Assembly (NCBI GenBank): GCA_965230605.1
Contig: CBDDLD010000004.1
Location: 1,612,001 to 1,676,000, forward strand
Length of the DNA stretch: 64,000 nt
Direction: 5' to 3'
From: CBDDLD01 sp965230605
GTDB taxonomy: Bacteria > Bacteroidota > Bacteroidia > Flavobacteriales > Flavobacteriaceae
The position numbers were made by a program, and so were the translations under genes. The notes under the pieces are model-generated. The model saw only the letters and a program-made list of their open reading frames with translations. It was not told the DNA's origin and did no database searches. Each line of letters starts with the position of its first letter. Position 1 is the first letter of the stretch. Below, piece after piece: positions 8,742 to 17,782 of this stretch.

Positions 8742-8871
8742 GTGCCTTTTCTTTAACAATATGCGGTTTAGTATTAACTGCTCTTTTGGTTGTTTTGTTG
8801 CAACTAAAGATTAATAGCAGAAAATTCACAGCAACTAAGAAAGATAAAATCAGAGTAATTGTTAATACCAT
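8686..8871 (-). CDS. Small single-pass membrane protein, hypothetical
   Basis: This is a 61-residue ORF. It begins with a strongly hydrophobic helix (LTLILSFLVAVNFLLLIFSC-like, about residues 4-24), then a basic, proline- and threonine-containing tail ending in LAPTGS. It overlaps the last 56 bases of ung antisense, which is awkward. However, the clean TM-plus-tail composition and the ATG downstream of a plausible intergenic region make it more protein-like than most shadow frames. No function is known. Moderate to low certainty. Confidence 0.4.
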   Translation of the reverse strand: MVLTITLILSFLVAVNFLLLIFSCNKTTKRAVNTKPHIVKEKAPTLISSQLAPTQLAPTGS

Positions 8872-9042
8872 ATTTATCTATTTAATATGTCGATAAACGA
8901 CGATTTGGTTACGGCAAATGTAATTAAAAAATTGAAATATAGAAACTTATGGTCGATAACTTGAAATTTTTATCGATATAATAATACTAAGTTTACAATA
9001 TTATCATATTAAGAGTTATTAACAATTTAACTCAGTAATTTA

Positions 9043-9897
9043 TCAAATATCAATCACTAATTCATCAAAACTTGCAATTCGGGGAATAATATTTAGTCGT
9101 AATAAATGCTGTTGCACATTTTCAATAGTTTCCGGTTTTATATTTTCTTGAGACCATTCAGTTAATGATAACCACTCCCTAACATCTTCGAGGTCTTGTT
9201 CGTACCGGTTTGCAATGGTTTTATCTATACTTGGAATATTTTTAAATTCTAATGTAGTATTGTTTATGATGCGTAATATGGTTTGTACAACATCGGGTTG
9301 GGTATCTAAAAGCTCATTTCTTACAGCAATCACAAAACAAGGCCAGGGTGTAGGGCAGTTGCCAATTCTTCTAAATATACCTTCATCGACTATAGGCTTT
9401 GTAGTAAACTTCTCCCATAAAAAATAATCTGCTTTCCCTTCAGATAAACCTTTTACAGCACCATCTAAATTTTTTATCACTTCAAAATTCAAATCCTTTT
9501 CCATGTTCCATTGATGTATCTCTGCATTGATATATGCCATAAGGTGAGAACCTGATCCGTATCTACTGATTGCTGCTTTAGTACCTTTTAATTCATCGAT
9601 AGTTTTATATTTTGAATCTGAAGCCACATGGATACCCCAAATCAAAGGTGATTTCACAAAAACCTGAACTATTTTACATGCATTCCCGTCTATGATATCT
9701 TTAATAATACCTTCAGTAAGAATAACAGCCATATCAATATCACCGGTTCTTAACCCTTTGCACATAGCTCCAGTGCCTCCATAGTAATCATGCCACCTGA
9801 GATTAATACCTTCGTCTTTATATTCTCCGTTCTTTAGGGTTAGGTACCATGATAAGTTAAAGTGTTCGGGGACTCCCCCTATGTGTATTTTCTGCAT
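9043..9897 (-). CDS. NMT1/THI5-like substrate-binding-fold protein without signal peptide
   Basis: This 284-residue protein starts directly with the first beta strand (IHIGGVPEHFNLSWYL) and has the SsuA/THI5/NMT1-like pattern: GINLRWHDYYGGTGAMCKGL, a TGDIDMAVILTEG ligand loop and a YGSGSHLMAY helix. There is no export signal or lipobox, so it is probably cytoplasmic rather than part of an ABC importer. It resembles the small Ca3427-type family of periplasmic-binding-fold proteins found in yeast and Bacteroidota, which I recall but could not check. It ends a five-gene minus-strand operon (12993 to 9043), 10 bases after the nucleoside phosphorylase gene. The ligand is unknown; a pyrimidine or thiamine-precursor-like molecule is only a guess. 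Confidence 0.7.
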   Translation of the reverse strand: MQKIHIGGVPEHFNLSWYLTLKNGEYKDEGINLRWHDYYGGTGAMCKGLRTGDIDMAVILTEGIIKDIIDGNACKIVQVFVKSPLIWGIHVASDSKYKTIDELKGTKAAISRYGSGSHLMAYINAEIHQWNMEKDLNFEVIKNLDGAVKGLSEGKADYFLWEKFTTKPIVDEGIFRRIGNCPTPWPCFVIAVRNELLDTQPDVVQTILRIINNTTLEFKNIPSIDKTIANRYEQDLEDVREWLSLTEWSQENIKPETIENVQQHLLRLNIIPRIASFDELVIDI

Positions 9898-9907
9898 GCC
9901 TAAAATT

Positions 9908-10780
9908 CTAGATCTTTACTATTTGCTCTAAACCATACTTAATGAGATTATCGACAGTTTCTTTAGGTTGTTTGCTAAAAGTGCCGTTAGCTCTGTTTGC
10001 TATGATTGCATTTAAAGAAATGGCCTTGTGGCCCAATAATTTTGAAAGCCCATATATTGTAGCGGTTTCCATCTCAAAATTAGTAATTCTAATAGTTTCA
10101 TAATTAAAACTGTCAATTTTAGAATTAAGCTCAGCATCTTGAAGTGCTAGGCGTAATACGCGCCCTTGAGGACCATAAAACCCACCAGCTGTACCAGTCA
10201 TGCCTTTATAAACAGTATCAGAATCGAAAATAGACTCTAAAAGTGAATTATTTGATATTGCGATAGGTCTGGCTTTATCATTACTCCATTGGGTATGGTT
10301 AATGAATGCATCTTCAATGTCATTATGTGAAATGTTGTGTATTTGATAAGCATGCAACATACCATTAAGATCTAGCCCATATGTACTGATTAGGAAACTA
10401 TCAACGGGAATGTCTGATTGAAGTGCGCCAGATGTGCCTATGCGTACAATATTTAAAGACGTTTGTTCAGTTTTAGGTTGTCTTGTATTTAGATCAATAT
10501 TTACCAAAGCATCTAATTCATTCAAAACAATATCGATATTGTCTGGCCCTATACCGGTAGAAATTACAGTTAATCTTTTGCCCTTATAGTAACCAGTTTG
10601 TGTTTTAAATTCGCGTTTTTGAGTAGAAAATTCGACGGTGTCAAAGTGCTGTGTGATTTTTTCAACCCTATCCTGATCACCTACAAAGATCAATGTGTTG
10701 GCAATATGTTCTGGTTTAAGGTTTAGATGGTAAATACTTCCGTCAGGATTAAGAATAAGCTCAGAATCTTTAATTGACAT
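9908..10780 (-). CDS. Nucleoside phosphorylase (PNP/UDP family)
   Basis: I start it at the ATG at 10780, giving 290 residues; a TTG six codons upstream is less likely. It has the PNP_UDP_1 signature order: a D-Q-D-R-V phosphate-binding start, VISTGIGPDNIDIVLNEL (the 'GIG' loop), a VRIGTSGALQ phosphate loop, and NFEMETATIYGLS, the purine/uridine phosphorylase substrate motif. It reversibly cleaves nucleosides to base and (deoxy)ribose-1-phosphate. It overlaps the end of the DUF1835 gene by 11 bases, indicating translational coupling. Uridine phosphorylase-like specificity is likely but not proven. Confidence 0.85.
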   Translation of the reverse strand: MSIKDSELILNPDGSIYHLNLKPEHIANTLIFVGDQDRVEKITQHFDTVEFSTQKREFKTQTGYYKGKRLTVISTGIGPDNIDIVLNELDALVNIDLNTRQPKTEQTSLNIVRIGTSGALQSDIPVDSFLISTYGLDLNGMLHAYQIHNISHNDIEDAFINHTQWSNDKARPIAISNNSLLESIFDSDTVYKGMTGTAGGFYGPQGRVLRLALQDAELNSKIDSFNYETIRITNFEMETATIYGLSKLLGHKAISLNAIIANRANGTFSKQPKETVDNLIKYGLEQIVKI

Positions 10781-11711
10781 GCGGTACTGTTTTAACAAGT
10801 TTGTTCTCTTCAGAATTGAATAAAAAATCTAAACGTTTTACACCCCCGTAAACCATTCGATTATTTATTTCTTGCGAAAAATTATGCTGTCCAAGCAAAG
10901 CTTCGTGCCCCTTCCTGTTTAAAGTTACACGATCGTCTTCTATATGCAAAAACTGATTAAGGCCTTCAATAATACGCTCTAATTGAACATCGCCAAAACC
11001 ATAATACCCCTGATAGTTAAGGCTATAGCCCAATAAATGATGTTTAGACTTTATATGTTCAGCCTTCACAATATTTAGGATGTTTTCTTCAATGGTACTA
11101 AGTCCGGTTTTTTGGTTTGGAAAGCGTTTTAAATGCGCTTTAAGACAATTTGTAAGATATTTGAACGAAGAATTACTTGTTATATAAGGTTTAAAAATGT
11201 TGTGATCTTTACCACAGTATATATGCCATAAATCCACCATTAATGTAATGTCGTCTGGCTGAAGGTGCATTCGGTTTGTGTAGTGTACATAGATTTGGTC
11301 TGGTGATAGTTCACCTAAACCTTTTAATTGCTTATGGCCTTCAACACGACCACTGCATACAAGCGATAAAGGTGTTTTAATACCTCGCTGTTGAATAAGG
11401 CTGATAACACCTAGTAAGTTGATATGGCAAAAAAGGTCATATTCAAACCATAATACAATTTCTGTATACTTATCAGTATGATCCAATTTTTTGAGTTCAT
11501 TTTCTAACTCATAATCTTCATCATTAATACTGTAGAATTCTTTTAAGAAAGCTTTCCTAGAATCAAAAAATGCTTTAGAATTTATATTGGACATAGTAGG
11601 TCCTTCACAAAGCATTTCTCTCCAGGTAAGCATTTCACCTGCGAAATCAAGATCTTTTAAATAGTTAGTTAGGCTGTCGCCGTTAGTAATGTGTAATGCG
11701 GTATCACTCAT
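10770..11711 (-). CDS. DUF1835 domain protein
   Basis: This is 313 residues from the ATG at 11711, which is preceded by a GGAG-type ribosome site; a TTG 15 bases upstream is possible. The N-terminal part (LHITNGDSLTNYL, EMLCEGP) and the following EIVLWFEYDLFCHINLL match the DUF1835 fold. A helical C-terminal part contains GLSTIEENIL and a winged-helix-like end. It is soluble and has no known reaction. It sits between the SUI1 factor (5-base gap) and the phosphorylase (overlapping). Confidence 0.75.
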   Translation of the reverse strand: MSDTALHITNGDSLTNYLKDLDFAGEMLTWREMLCEGPTMSNINSKAFFDSRKAFLKEFYSINDEDYELENELKKLDHTDKYTEIVLWFEYDLFCHINLLGVISLIQQRGIKTPLSLVCSGRVEGHKQLKGLGELSPDQIYVHYTNRMHLQPDDITLMVDLWHIYCGKDHNIFKPYITSNSSFKYLTNCLKAHLKRFPNQKTGLSTIEENILNIVKAEHIKSKHHLLGYSLNYQGYYGFGDVQLERIIEGLNQFLHIEDDRVTLNRKGHEALLGQHNFSQEINNRMVYGGVKRLDFLFNSEENKLVKTVPHVN

Positions 11712-11715
11712 TTGA

Positions 11716-12042
11716 TTATCCTCCAACTCGTTTTACGTTAAACCCTTTGGCTTTTAAAATAGCCATTATTTTATCTCTGTAATCCCCCTGAATAATAATT
11801 TTATCATCTTTAAAACTACCACCGACGCTGAGTGTAGTTTTTAATTCTTTAGCCAATTGTTTAAAGTCACTCATAGCTCCTGTATACCCATCAATAATAG
11901 TAATAGGCTTGCCTTTACGCTTTTCGTACTTGCATAAGAGTGGATCGTCTTGCATCCATATGGCGTTATCATCTTGTGATTCAGTTGATGCCTCTGGAGC
12001 ATGATCTGGAAAGAGCTGTTTGAGCTGATCTTGTAAATCCAT
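11716..12042 (-). CDS. SUI1/eIF1-like translation initiation factor (YciH type)
   Basis: This 108-residue protein has a variable acidic N-terminus and a SUI1 domain in its second half. The domain includes KGKPITIIDGY, LAKELKTTLSVGGSFKDD and IIIQGDYRDKIMAILKAKGF, the latter being the classic 'GGS.K....I..QGd....i...L...G' pattern of eIF1/YciH. In bacteria this factor can influence start-site fidelity but is not essential. Its ATG directly abuts the stop of the upstream oxygenase gene. Confidence 0.92.
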   Translation of the reverse strand: MDLQDQLKQLFPDHAPEASTESQDDNAIWMQDDPLLCKYEKRKGKPITIIDGYTGAMSDFKQLAKELKTTLSVGGSFKDDKIIIQGDYRDKIMAILKAKGFNVKRVGG

Positions 12043-12993
12043 CTATTTCTTAATCAATCCTAATTCTACTAAACGTTCATTTAAAAATTCCCCTGCAGTT
12101 ATATCGTCAAACTGTTTAGGATTATTGTCATCTACACAATTTTCTAGAACATTTAATTTCATTTCACTTATTGGATGCATAAAAAATGGGATTGAATAAC
12201 GCGATGTACCCCATAATTCTCTAGGTGGATTTATAACTCTATGTATTGTAGATTTTAGTTTATTATTGGTATGCCTCGAAAGCATATCGCCAACATTAAT
12301 CATTAACTCATCAGGTTCAGCAATAGCATCAATCCAATCGCCATTGTGGTTTTGAACTTGTAACCCTCTTCCTTGTGCTCCCATGAGTAATGTAATTAAA
12401 TTGATATCACCATGAGCTGCAGCTCTTACAGCGTTCTTTGGCTCAGAAACAATAGGAGGGTAATGTATTGGTCTTAAAATAGAATTTCCGTCTTTAATGT
12501 AATTATCAAAATAAGTTTCTTCTAGACTTAGATGTAATGCAAGGGCTCGAAGTACATACTTAGCCGTTTTCTCAAGCATCCTATAGGTCTCTTTTCCTAC
12601 GGCATTAAACTCTGGTAATTCTTCTACACTTACATTATCCGGATATTCATCTTTATACTTAGAATTTTCCTCAATATATTGGCCAAAATGCCAAAATTCT
12701 TTAAGATCACCTTCTTTCTTCCCTTTGGCACTTTCTTTTCCAAAAGATACATAACCACGTTGTCCACCAATTCCCGGAATTTCATAGCGTTGTTTAGTCT
12801 CTACTGGAAGCGCAAAAAATTTCTTAATCTCTCTATATAATTTGTCTATAAGTTCATCTTCTAAGAAATGCCCCTTTAAGGCTACAAAACCAATATTTTC
12901 ATATGCATCACCAATTTCATTAATAAATTTTTGTTTTCGATTTGGATCATCAGATAGGAAATCTTTAAGATCCACACTTGGAATTCTGTCCAT
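12043..12993 (-). CDS. Isopenicillin-N-synthase-like 2-oxoglutarate/Fe(II) oxygenase
   Basis: This 316-residue enzyme has the N-terminal DIOX_N region (GFVALKGH; IGGQRGYVSFGKE) and the double-stranded beta-helix core. Fe ligands are H194 and D196 in AAHGDINLITLL and H251 in STIHRVINP; the co-substrate-binding R265-x-S267 is in SRYSIPFF. All catalytic positions are intact. The family spans hydroxylases, desaturases and ring-closing enzymes, so the substrate cannot be named. It is the first gene of the minus-strand operon ending at 9043. Confidence 0.88.
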   Translation of the reverse strand: MDRIPSVDLKDFLSDDPNRKQKFINEIGDAYENIGFVALKGHFLEDELIDKLYREIKKFFALPVETKQRYEIPGIGGQRGYVSFGKESAKGKKEGDLKEFWHFGQYIEENSKYKDEYPDNVSVEELPEFNAVGKETYRMLEKTAKYVLRALALHLSLEETYFDNYIKDGNSILRPIHYPPIVSEPKNAVRAAAHGDINLITLLMGAQGRGLQVQNHNGDWIDAIAEPDELMINVGDMLSRHTNNKLKSTIHRVINPPRELWGTSRYSIPFFMHPISEMKLNVLENCVDDNNPKQFDDITAGEFLNERLVELGLIKK

Positions 12994-13094
12994 TAGTTTT
13001 ATAAAGATTTGATTAGACTATATACAAATGTAGCAAAAACATGCTTATAAAGTATGTTTTATCAAGCTTTGTAAAAAAAAGAGGGTAAATGTTA

Positions 13095-13120
13095 TTTTGG
13101 AGGTTTTTTATTTACTTTTG
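13095..13120 (+). promoter_or_regulatory. Possible promoter of the E1 dehydrogenase gene
   Basis: TACTTTTG at 13113-13120 matches the Bacteroidota -7 box TAnnTTTG. A TTTTG at 13095-13099 could serve as the -33 element, although its 13-base spacing is short. It lies 24 bases upstream of the start codon of the E1 gene, in the 150-base divergent region shared with the oxygenase operon. Confidence 0.35.
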
Positions 13121-13143
13121 AACTAACTTAAGAGATCCAAATT

Positions 13144-15144
13144 ATGCTTAAATCTGCCAAGCGCGCTATTGATTATGATAAGAAGAATCTGAGTAATAAA
13201 GTTCTTTTGAAGCTTTATTACAATATGCTGAAACCTCGACTTATAGAAGAGAAAATGCTCATTTTATTACGTCAAGGTAAGATTTCCAAATGGTTTTCTG
13301 GTATCGGACAAGAAGCAATTTCTGTAGGTGTTACGATGGCATTAAAGCCTAGCGAATACATACTTCCTATGCATAGAAACCTTGGCGTGTTTACTACAAG
13401 AGAGATTCCATTACATCGTTTATTCTGTCAATGGCAAGGTAAAGCTAGTGGTTTTACTAAAGGACGTGATCGCTCATTTCATTTTGGCACTCAAGAGTAT
13501 AATATTGTGGGAATGATTTCGCATTTGGGACCGCAATTGGGAGTTGCTGATGGTATTGCATTAGCTAACCTCCTTAAGAATAATAATCAGGTTACTGCTG
13601 TATTTACTGGAGAGGGTGGAACTAGTGAAGGAGATTTTCATGAAGCTTTAAATGTAGCATCCGTATGGCAGCTACCGGTTATCTTTTGCATTGAAAATAA
13701 TGGTTATGGCCTCTCTACGCCTACATCGGAACAATACCGCTGTAAACATTTAGCAGACAGGGGTAAAGGCTATGGAATTGATGCTTTTATCTTAGACGGT
13801 AATAATATTATTGAAGTGTACTCTAAAGTAAAACGACTTGTTGAAAGTATAAGAAAGCGCCCAAGGCCTATTTTGATTGAGTTTAAAACCTTTAGAAGAC
13901 GGGGCCATGAGGAAGCTAGTGGCACAAAATATGTCCCTAAAGAATTAATGGAAGCTTGGGAAGCAAAAGATCCCATAGAAAATTTTCGTAACTATCTTTT
14001 AGAGCAGAACATATTAGATAATGCTACAGATGCTGCTTATCGCGAAGAAATTAAGCAAGAAATTAATACCAATTTGGATTCTGCTTATGCGGAAGAACCC
14101 ATCATTCCTATAGAAATCAATGAATTAAAAGACGTGTATCAAGAGTTTAATTTTAAGGAAGTTAAGCAAAATTCAATAGTTAAAGAAATGCGTTTGGTTG
14201 ATGCTATTTCTGATGGCCTAAGGCTTAGCATGAAGGAACATAAGGATTTGGTTATTATGGGTCAGGATATTGCCGAATATGGAGGTGTTTTTAAAATCAC
14301 CGAAGGCTTTGTAGATGAATTTGGTAAAGAACGTGTACGCAACACACCTATATGCGAATCTGCCATTGTTGAAGTTGGTATGGGATTATCTATAGCTGGT
14401 ATGAAAGCTGTAGTAGAAATGCAATTTGCTGACTTTGTAAGTTCAGGATTTAACCCCATAGTCAACTATTTGGCAAAATCACATTATCGTTGGAATCAGA
14501 ATGCCGATGTGGTAGTGCGTATGCCATGTGGAGCTGGGGTAGCTGCCGGACCTTTTCATTCACAAACCAATGAAGCATGGTTCACAAAAACACCTGGTCT
14601 AAAGGTTGTTTATCCAGCATTTCCATTAGATGCTAAAGGGCTACTGGCAACAGCTATTAATGATCCAAACCCTGTGTTATTCTTTGAGCATAAGGCCTTA
14701 TATAGAAGTGTGAGGCAGCAAGTTCCTACAAATTATTACACCATTCCATTTGGTAAAGCTGCAACATTAAGCACTGGTGGTAATGTGAGCATTATTACCT
14801 ATGGGGCAGGTGTGCATTGGGCTATAGAGGTATTGAAAGCTAATACTGATGTTTCAGCAGATCTTATAGATTTGAGAACATTACAGCCCTTAGATACCGA
14901 AACTATATTGAATTCTGTAAAGAAAACAGGAAAAGTCATTATACTTCAAGAAGACTCTTTATTTGGAGGGGTAGCTAGTGACATTTCAGCATTAATCATG
15001 GAAGAAGCATTTGAGTACTTAGATGCACCTGTTAAACGCGTTGCCAGTATAGAAACACCGATTCCTTTTGCATCACAATTGGAAGATCAATATCTAGCAA
15101 AATCTAGATTTGAAGAGGCATTGAAAGCTTTAATAGAATATTAA
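13144..15144 (+). CDS. Branched-chain-type 2-oxo acid dehydrogenase E1, fused alpha and beta subunits
   Basis: This 666-residue single chain has an alpha-subunit part at about 1-320 with the thiamine-diphosphate motif (GEGGTSEGDF at 156-165, then N near 170 and ENNGYG at 184-189). The beta-subunit part at about 345-666 has MGQDIAEYGGVFKITEGF, an ESAIVEVGMGLSIAG segment and the C-terminal transketolase domain. The protein would decarboxylate branched 2-oxo acids and pass the acyl group to an E2 lipoyl protein encoded elsewhere. The fused form is common in Bacteroidota. It stands alone with its own terminator. Confidence 0.93.
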   Translation: MLKSAKRAIDYDKKNLSNKVLLKLYYNMLKPRLIEEKMLILLRQGKISKWFSGIGQEAISVGVTMALKPSEYILPMHRNLGVFTTREIPLHRLFCQWQGKASGFTKGRDRSFHFGTQEYNIVGMISHLGPQLGVADGIALANLLKNNNQVTAVFTGEGGTSEGDFHEALNVASVWQLPVIFCIENNGYGLSTPTSEQYRCKHLADRGKGYGIDAFILDGNNIIEVYSKVKRLVESIRKRPRPILIEFKTFRRRGHEEASGTKYVPKELMEAWEAKDPIENFRNYLLEQNILDNATDAAYREEIKQEINTNLDSAYAEEPIIPIEINELKDVYQEFNFKEVKQNSIVKEMRLVDAISDGLRLSMKEHKDLVIMGQDIAEYGGVFKITEGFVDEFGKERVRNTPICESAIVEVGMGLSIAGMKAVVEMQFADFVSSGFNPIVNYLAKSHYRWNQNADVVVRMPCGAGVAAGPFHSQTNEAWFTKTPGLKVVYPAFPLDAKGLLATAINDPNPVLFFEHKALYRSVRQQVPTNYYTIPFGKAATLSTGGNVSIITYGAGVHWAIEVLKANTDVSADLIDLRTLQPLDTETILNSVKKTGKVIILQEDSLFGGVASDISALIMEEAFEYLDAPVKRVASIETPIPFASQLEDQYLAKSRFEEALKALIEY

Positions 15145-15171
15145 ACTTTAGTAAAAGATTCTTACCAATAA

Positions 15172-15202
15172 AAAAGACCAATCCTAGTTGCATTGGTCTT
15201 TT
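15172..15202. terminator. Bidirectional intrinsic terminator
   Basis: AAAAGACCAAT at 15172-15182 pairs perfectly with ATTGGTCTTTT at 15192-15202 around a 9-base loop. The A/T ends give a U-tract on either strand. It ends the E1 gene and could also stop minus-strand transcription from the exbD side. Confidence 0.8.
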
Positions 15203-15232
15203 GTTAAGTAAATTTTAATTTGAAATTTAATC

Positions 15233-15434
15233 TCATAACTTCACATTTTCTAAGTCATCATCCAAACTGTTGGATGTATTGACGATTCTTGATAATGTTC
15301 TCATAACGTTTGATTTTTGATTGATGATAGATTGTAAGAGACGTTTCTTATCTGTAACGTCTCTTACTGTTCCAAGCGTAACTTTTAGATTCTCTAGAAG
15401 TACTTGTTAATTGATTGCTGTTTAAAGTTCTCAT
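15233..15434 (-). pseudogene. Possible frame-split small ORF downstream of exbD
   Basis: An ATG at 15434 opens a 28-residue frame (MRTLNSNQLT...) that stops at 15348. The neighbouring frame is open from 15406 to a TGA at 15233 (57 codons). It reads like a helical protein (LLENLKVTL...TDKKRLLQSIINQKSNVM...NSLDDDLENVKL) but has no start codon except an internal ATG. Joining the two by a one-base shift near 15406 gives a coherent protein of about 66 residues. It may be a frameshifted small gene or simply two chance ORFs. Product unknown. Confidence 0.3.
15334..15367. repeat. Perfect 12-bp inverted repeat
   Basis: GTAAGAGACGTT at 15334-15345 is followed after a 10-base loop by its exact reverse complement at 15356-15367. 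No T-run follows on either strand, so it is not an ordinary terminator. It lies inside the 393-base region between the E1 gene and exbD and overlaps the split small ORF there. Confidence 0.6.
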
Positions 15435-15537
15435 GATTGTTCGTTTTTTAATTGATTTACAACTAATAGACGACACAAAAAAGATTATGTTACAGTACTA
15501 TGCATAACATAATAGTAATTTAACAAACTTTAACAGG

Positions 15538-16104
15538 TTACTCTCTGATAATATCTGCTTCGGATAGTTTAAAAGGGTAGGCATCACGCACCATATCGAG
15601 TTCTGAAGGTGTTAAATCATTAACTGATTTGTTAAACTTCGTTTTTGCATAAGATTCTCTTAATTCATAAAATGCTTTAGTTAACTGGTCTTGTACAGCA
15701 ATGTATAATTCATACTTTACTAGTGGGTCAATTTTAAGCGATATTACTGCACTTGTTGGATGATCAGATAATTCAGCATTTGATGCTCCTGAGCAATAAC
15801 CACATGATTTCTCACCGTTGTTATCCAGAAATAGTTTTGTGGCATCTTTCAACTCATCTATGGTTATTAAATCATCTTCAACTTTTATCTCCTGTTTGTG
15901 GTTAATCCAAATACGGAAGATATTACGTTCGTTAATAATCTCGTCACAGATTTGTCCTGGAGGACATAGTTTAGGTAATTTCCTCAGTATACCCTTATCC
16001 GCTGAGATTGTGGTGGTCACTAGGAAGAAGATCAATAATAAGAATGCAATATCAGCCATAGAGCCTGCATTCACATTGGGAGTGTAGCGTCTGCTAGATT
16101 TCAT
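15538..16104 (-). CDS. ExbD/TolR-family biopolymer transport protein
   Basis: This is 188 residues from the ATG at 16104; an upstream GTG would add 11 residues. A short basic N-terminus (MKSSRRYTPNVNAGSMAD) leads into one TM helix (IAFLLLIFFLVTTTIS), with the conserved Asp before it (S-M-A-D-I-A-F-L). This is the proton-path Asp region of ExbD/TolR. The periplasmic part is long and contains several cysteines (LCPPGQICDE and SCGYCSG). It would join ExbB/TonB or gliding-type motor complexes to energise outer-membrane processes. No ExbB is adjacent, so its partners lie elsewhere. Confidence 0.85.
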   Translation of the reverse strand: MKSSRRYTPNVNAGSMADIAFLLLIFFLVTTTISADKGILRKLPKLCPPGQICDEIINERNIFRIWINHKQEIKVEDDLITIDELKDATKLFLDNNGEKSCGYCSGASNAELSDHPTSAVISLKIDPLVKYELYIAVQDQLTKAFYELRESYAKTKFNKSVNDLTPSELDMVRDAYPFKLSEADIIRE

Positions 16105-16267
16105 ATCGTTAAAGTATTGGTGAGTAAATACAAGCACAAAAACGATACCATAGCAAGTACTAAGATCAGGCTTCTGAATAATTACTTTTAAAATGTTGTT
16201 AACAATTCCTGTTATAACTCAAACATTGTCTTAATTTTGTAAGAATTTTTTTTGCACCGCTATTAAT

Positions 16268-17782
16268 ATGTCCATACAAGTACAACGCGTAGAACAAGAG
16301 TCCACCAAGAAACGACTCTATGACTATCAAGTATCAGACCTCAATCGCATTTTTGAGGTGATGGACAATGCGCCTAATGATTTCAACTTATTATATCAAT
16401 TACCAACTGGTGGAGGAAAAACGGTAGTATTCTCAGAGATTGTAAGACGCTACATTCAAGATCATAACAAAAAGGTAGTGATTCTTACACATCGTATTGA
16501 GCTTTGTAAGCAAACATCTAATGTTTTAAGTGGGTTTGACGTTAAAAACAAGGTCATTAATAGCAAAGTTAAAACCTTACCAGATCAGGATCAGTACAAG
16601 TGTTTTGTGGCGATGGTAGAAACACTTAATAATAGATTATCTGATAAAGATTTTGAGCTTGACAATGTAGGTCTGGTTATTATAGACGAAGCACATTATA
16701 ACTCTTTCAGAAAGCTATTTAAGTTTTTTAATCATTGCTTTATTCTTGGGGTTACAGCAACCCCATTAAGTAGTAATATCAAGCTCCCCATGAAAGATAA
16801 TTATGATAGGCTTATCGTGGGTGATGATATTGCGACATTGATAAAGAATGGGTTTTTAGCTGAAGCAGAACTGTACCATTATGATGTGGGGTTAACTAGC
16901 CTTAAGATTGGTATTAATGGAGATTATACCGTTAAATCTTCAGAAGCATTATATACCAATAGCTTAATGCAAAGTAAATTGCTTCATGCTTATGAAGAGC
17001 TTGCTAAAGGGAAAAAGACACTTATCTTCAATAACGGTATTCATACCTCTAAAGAGGTCTATTATACATTTAAACGTGCGGGTTTAGAAGTTAAACATCT
17101 CGATAACACAGCCAATAAACAAGAACGTAAAGAAACTCTTAAGTGGTTTAAGAATACACCAAATGCCATTCTAACATCTGTCAGTATTCTTACTACCGGT
17201 TTTGATGAACCATCTGTAGAGACGATCATATTAAATAGAGCAACGCGTTCATTGACGCTATACTTCCAAATGATTGGTAGAGGATCGCGTATTTATGAAG
17301 ACCGAAGAACATTTCAGGTAATTGATCTAGGGAATAATATTGCACGCTTTGGTCCATGGGATCAGCCGGTGAACTGGCCGCATATCTTTAAATACCCGGA
17401 TCTTTATCTCGAAAACATCATTGATGATGAAGATATTGAACGTGATTTTACCTATGTAATGCCTGAGGTAATGCGTGAAAAATTTAGAAAATCTGAATCT
17501 TTAAATTTTGATGTTAAAGCAGAGTACAAAAATGTATTGAATGAAGGAAAGAAATCGTTCACCGTTATTGAACGTTCTATAGCGCAACATTCAAAAATAT
17601 GTATTGAAAATAGCGAGGACGTCTACGACGCCCGCGCTTTAGCAAAATTATTACAGGATGAAATTGCTTACCGAATTAAACAGTACTCTTACTGTATTAT
17701 GAATAGCACAGACAATTATAAAGACTGGCTTTTTGAAGAGTACAATAGAAAACTTCGCATCAGTTTTAACGGGAAGTTCTAA
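16268..17782 (+). CDS. DEAD/DEAH-box superfamily 2 helicase
   Basis: This 504-residue protein has a Q-like LYDYQVSDL start, motif I LPTGGGKT at 45-52, motif II VIIDEAHYN, motif III-type GVTATPLSS, and motifs V/VI in ILTTGFDEP and MIGRGSRIY. Architecture is the two RecA-like lobes plus an extension of about 120 residues. It is nearest to the UvrB/XPB/type-III-R-like group of SF2. It probably acts on DNA, but no accessory domain indicates the pathway. It is convergent with, and overlaps by 4 bases, the following minus-strand gene. Confidence 0.88.
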   Translation: MSIQVQRVEQESTKKRLYDYQVSDLNRIFEVMDNAPNDFNLLYQLPTGGGKTVVFSEIVRRYIQDHNKKVVILTHRIELCKQTSNVLSGFDVKNKVINSKVKTLPDQDQYKCFVAMVETLNNRLSDKDFELDNVGLVIIDEAHYNSFRKLFKFFNHCFILGVTATPLSSNIKLPMKDNYDRLIVGDDIATLIKNGFLAEAELYHYDVGLTSLKIGINGDYTVKSSEALYTNSLMQSKLLHAYEELAKGKKTLIFNNGIHTSKEVYYTFKRAGLEVKHLDNTANKQERKETLKWFKNTPNAILTSVSILTTGFDEPSVETIILNRATRSLTLYFQMIGRGSRIYEDRRTFQVIDLGNNIARFGPWDQPVNWPHIFKYPDLYLENIIDDEDIERDFTYVMPEVMREKFRKSESLNFDVKAEYKNVLNEGKKSFTVIERSIAQHSKICIENSEDVYDARALAKLLQDEIAYRIKQYSYCIMNSTDNYKDWLFEEYNRKLRISFNGKF

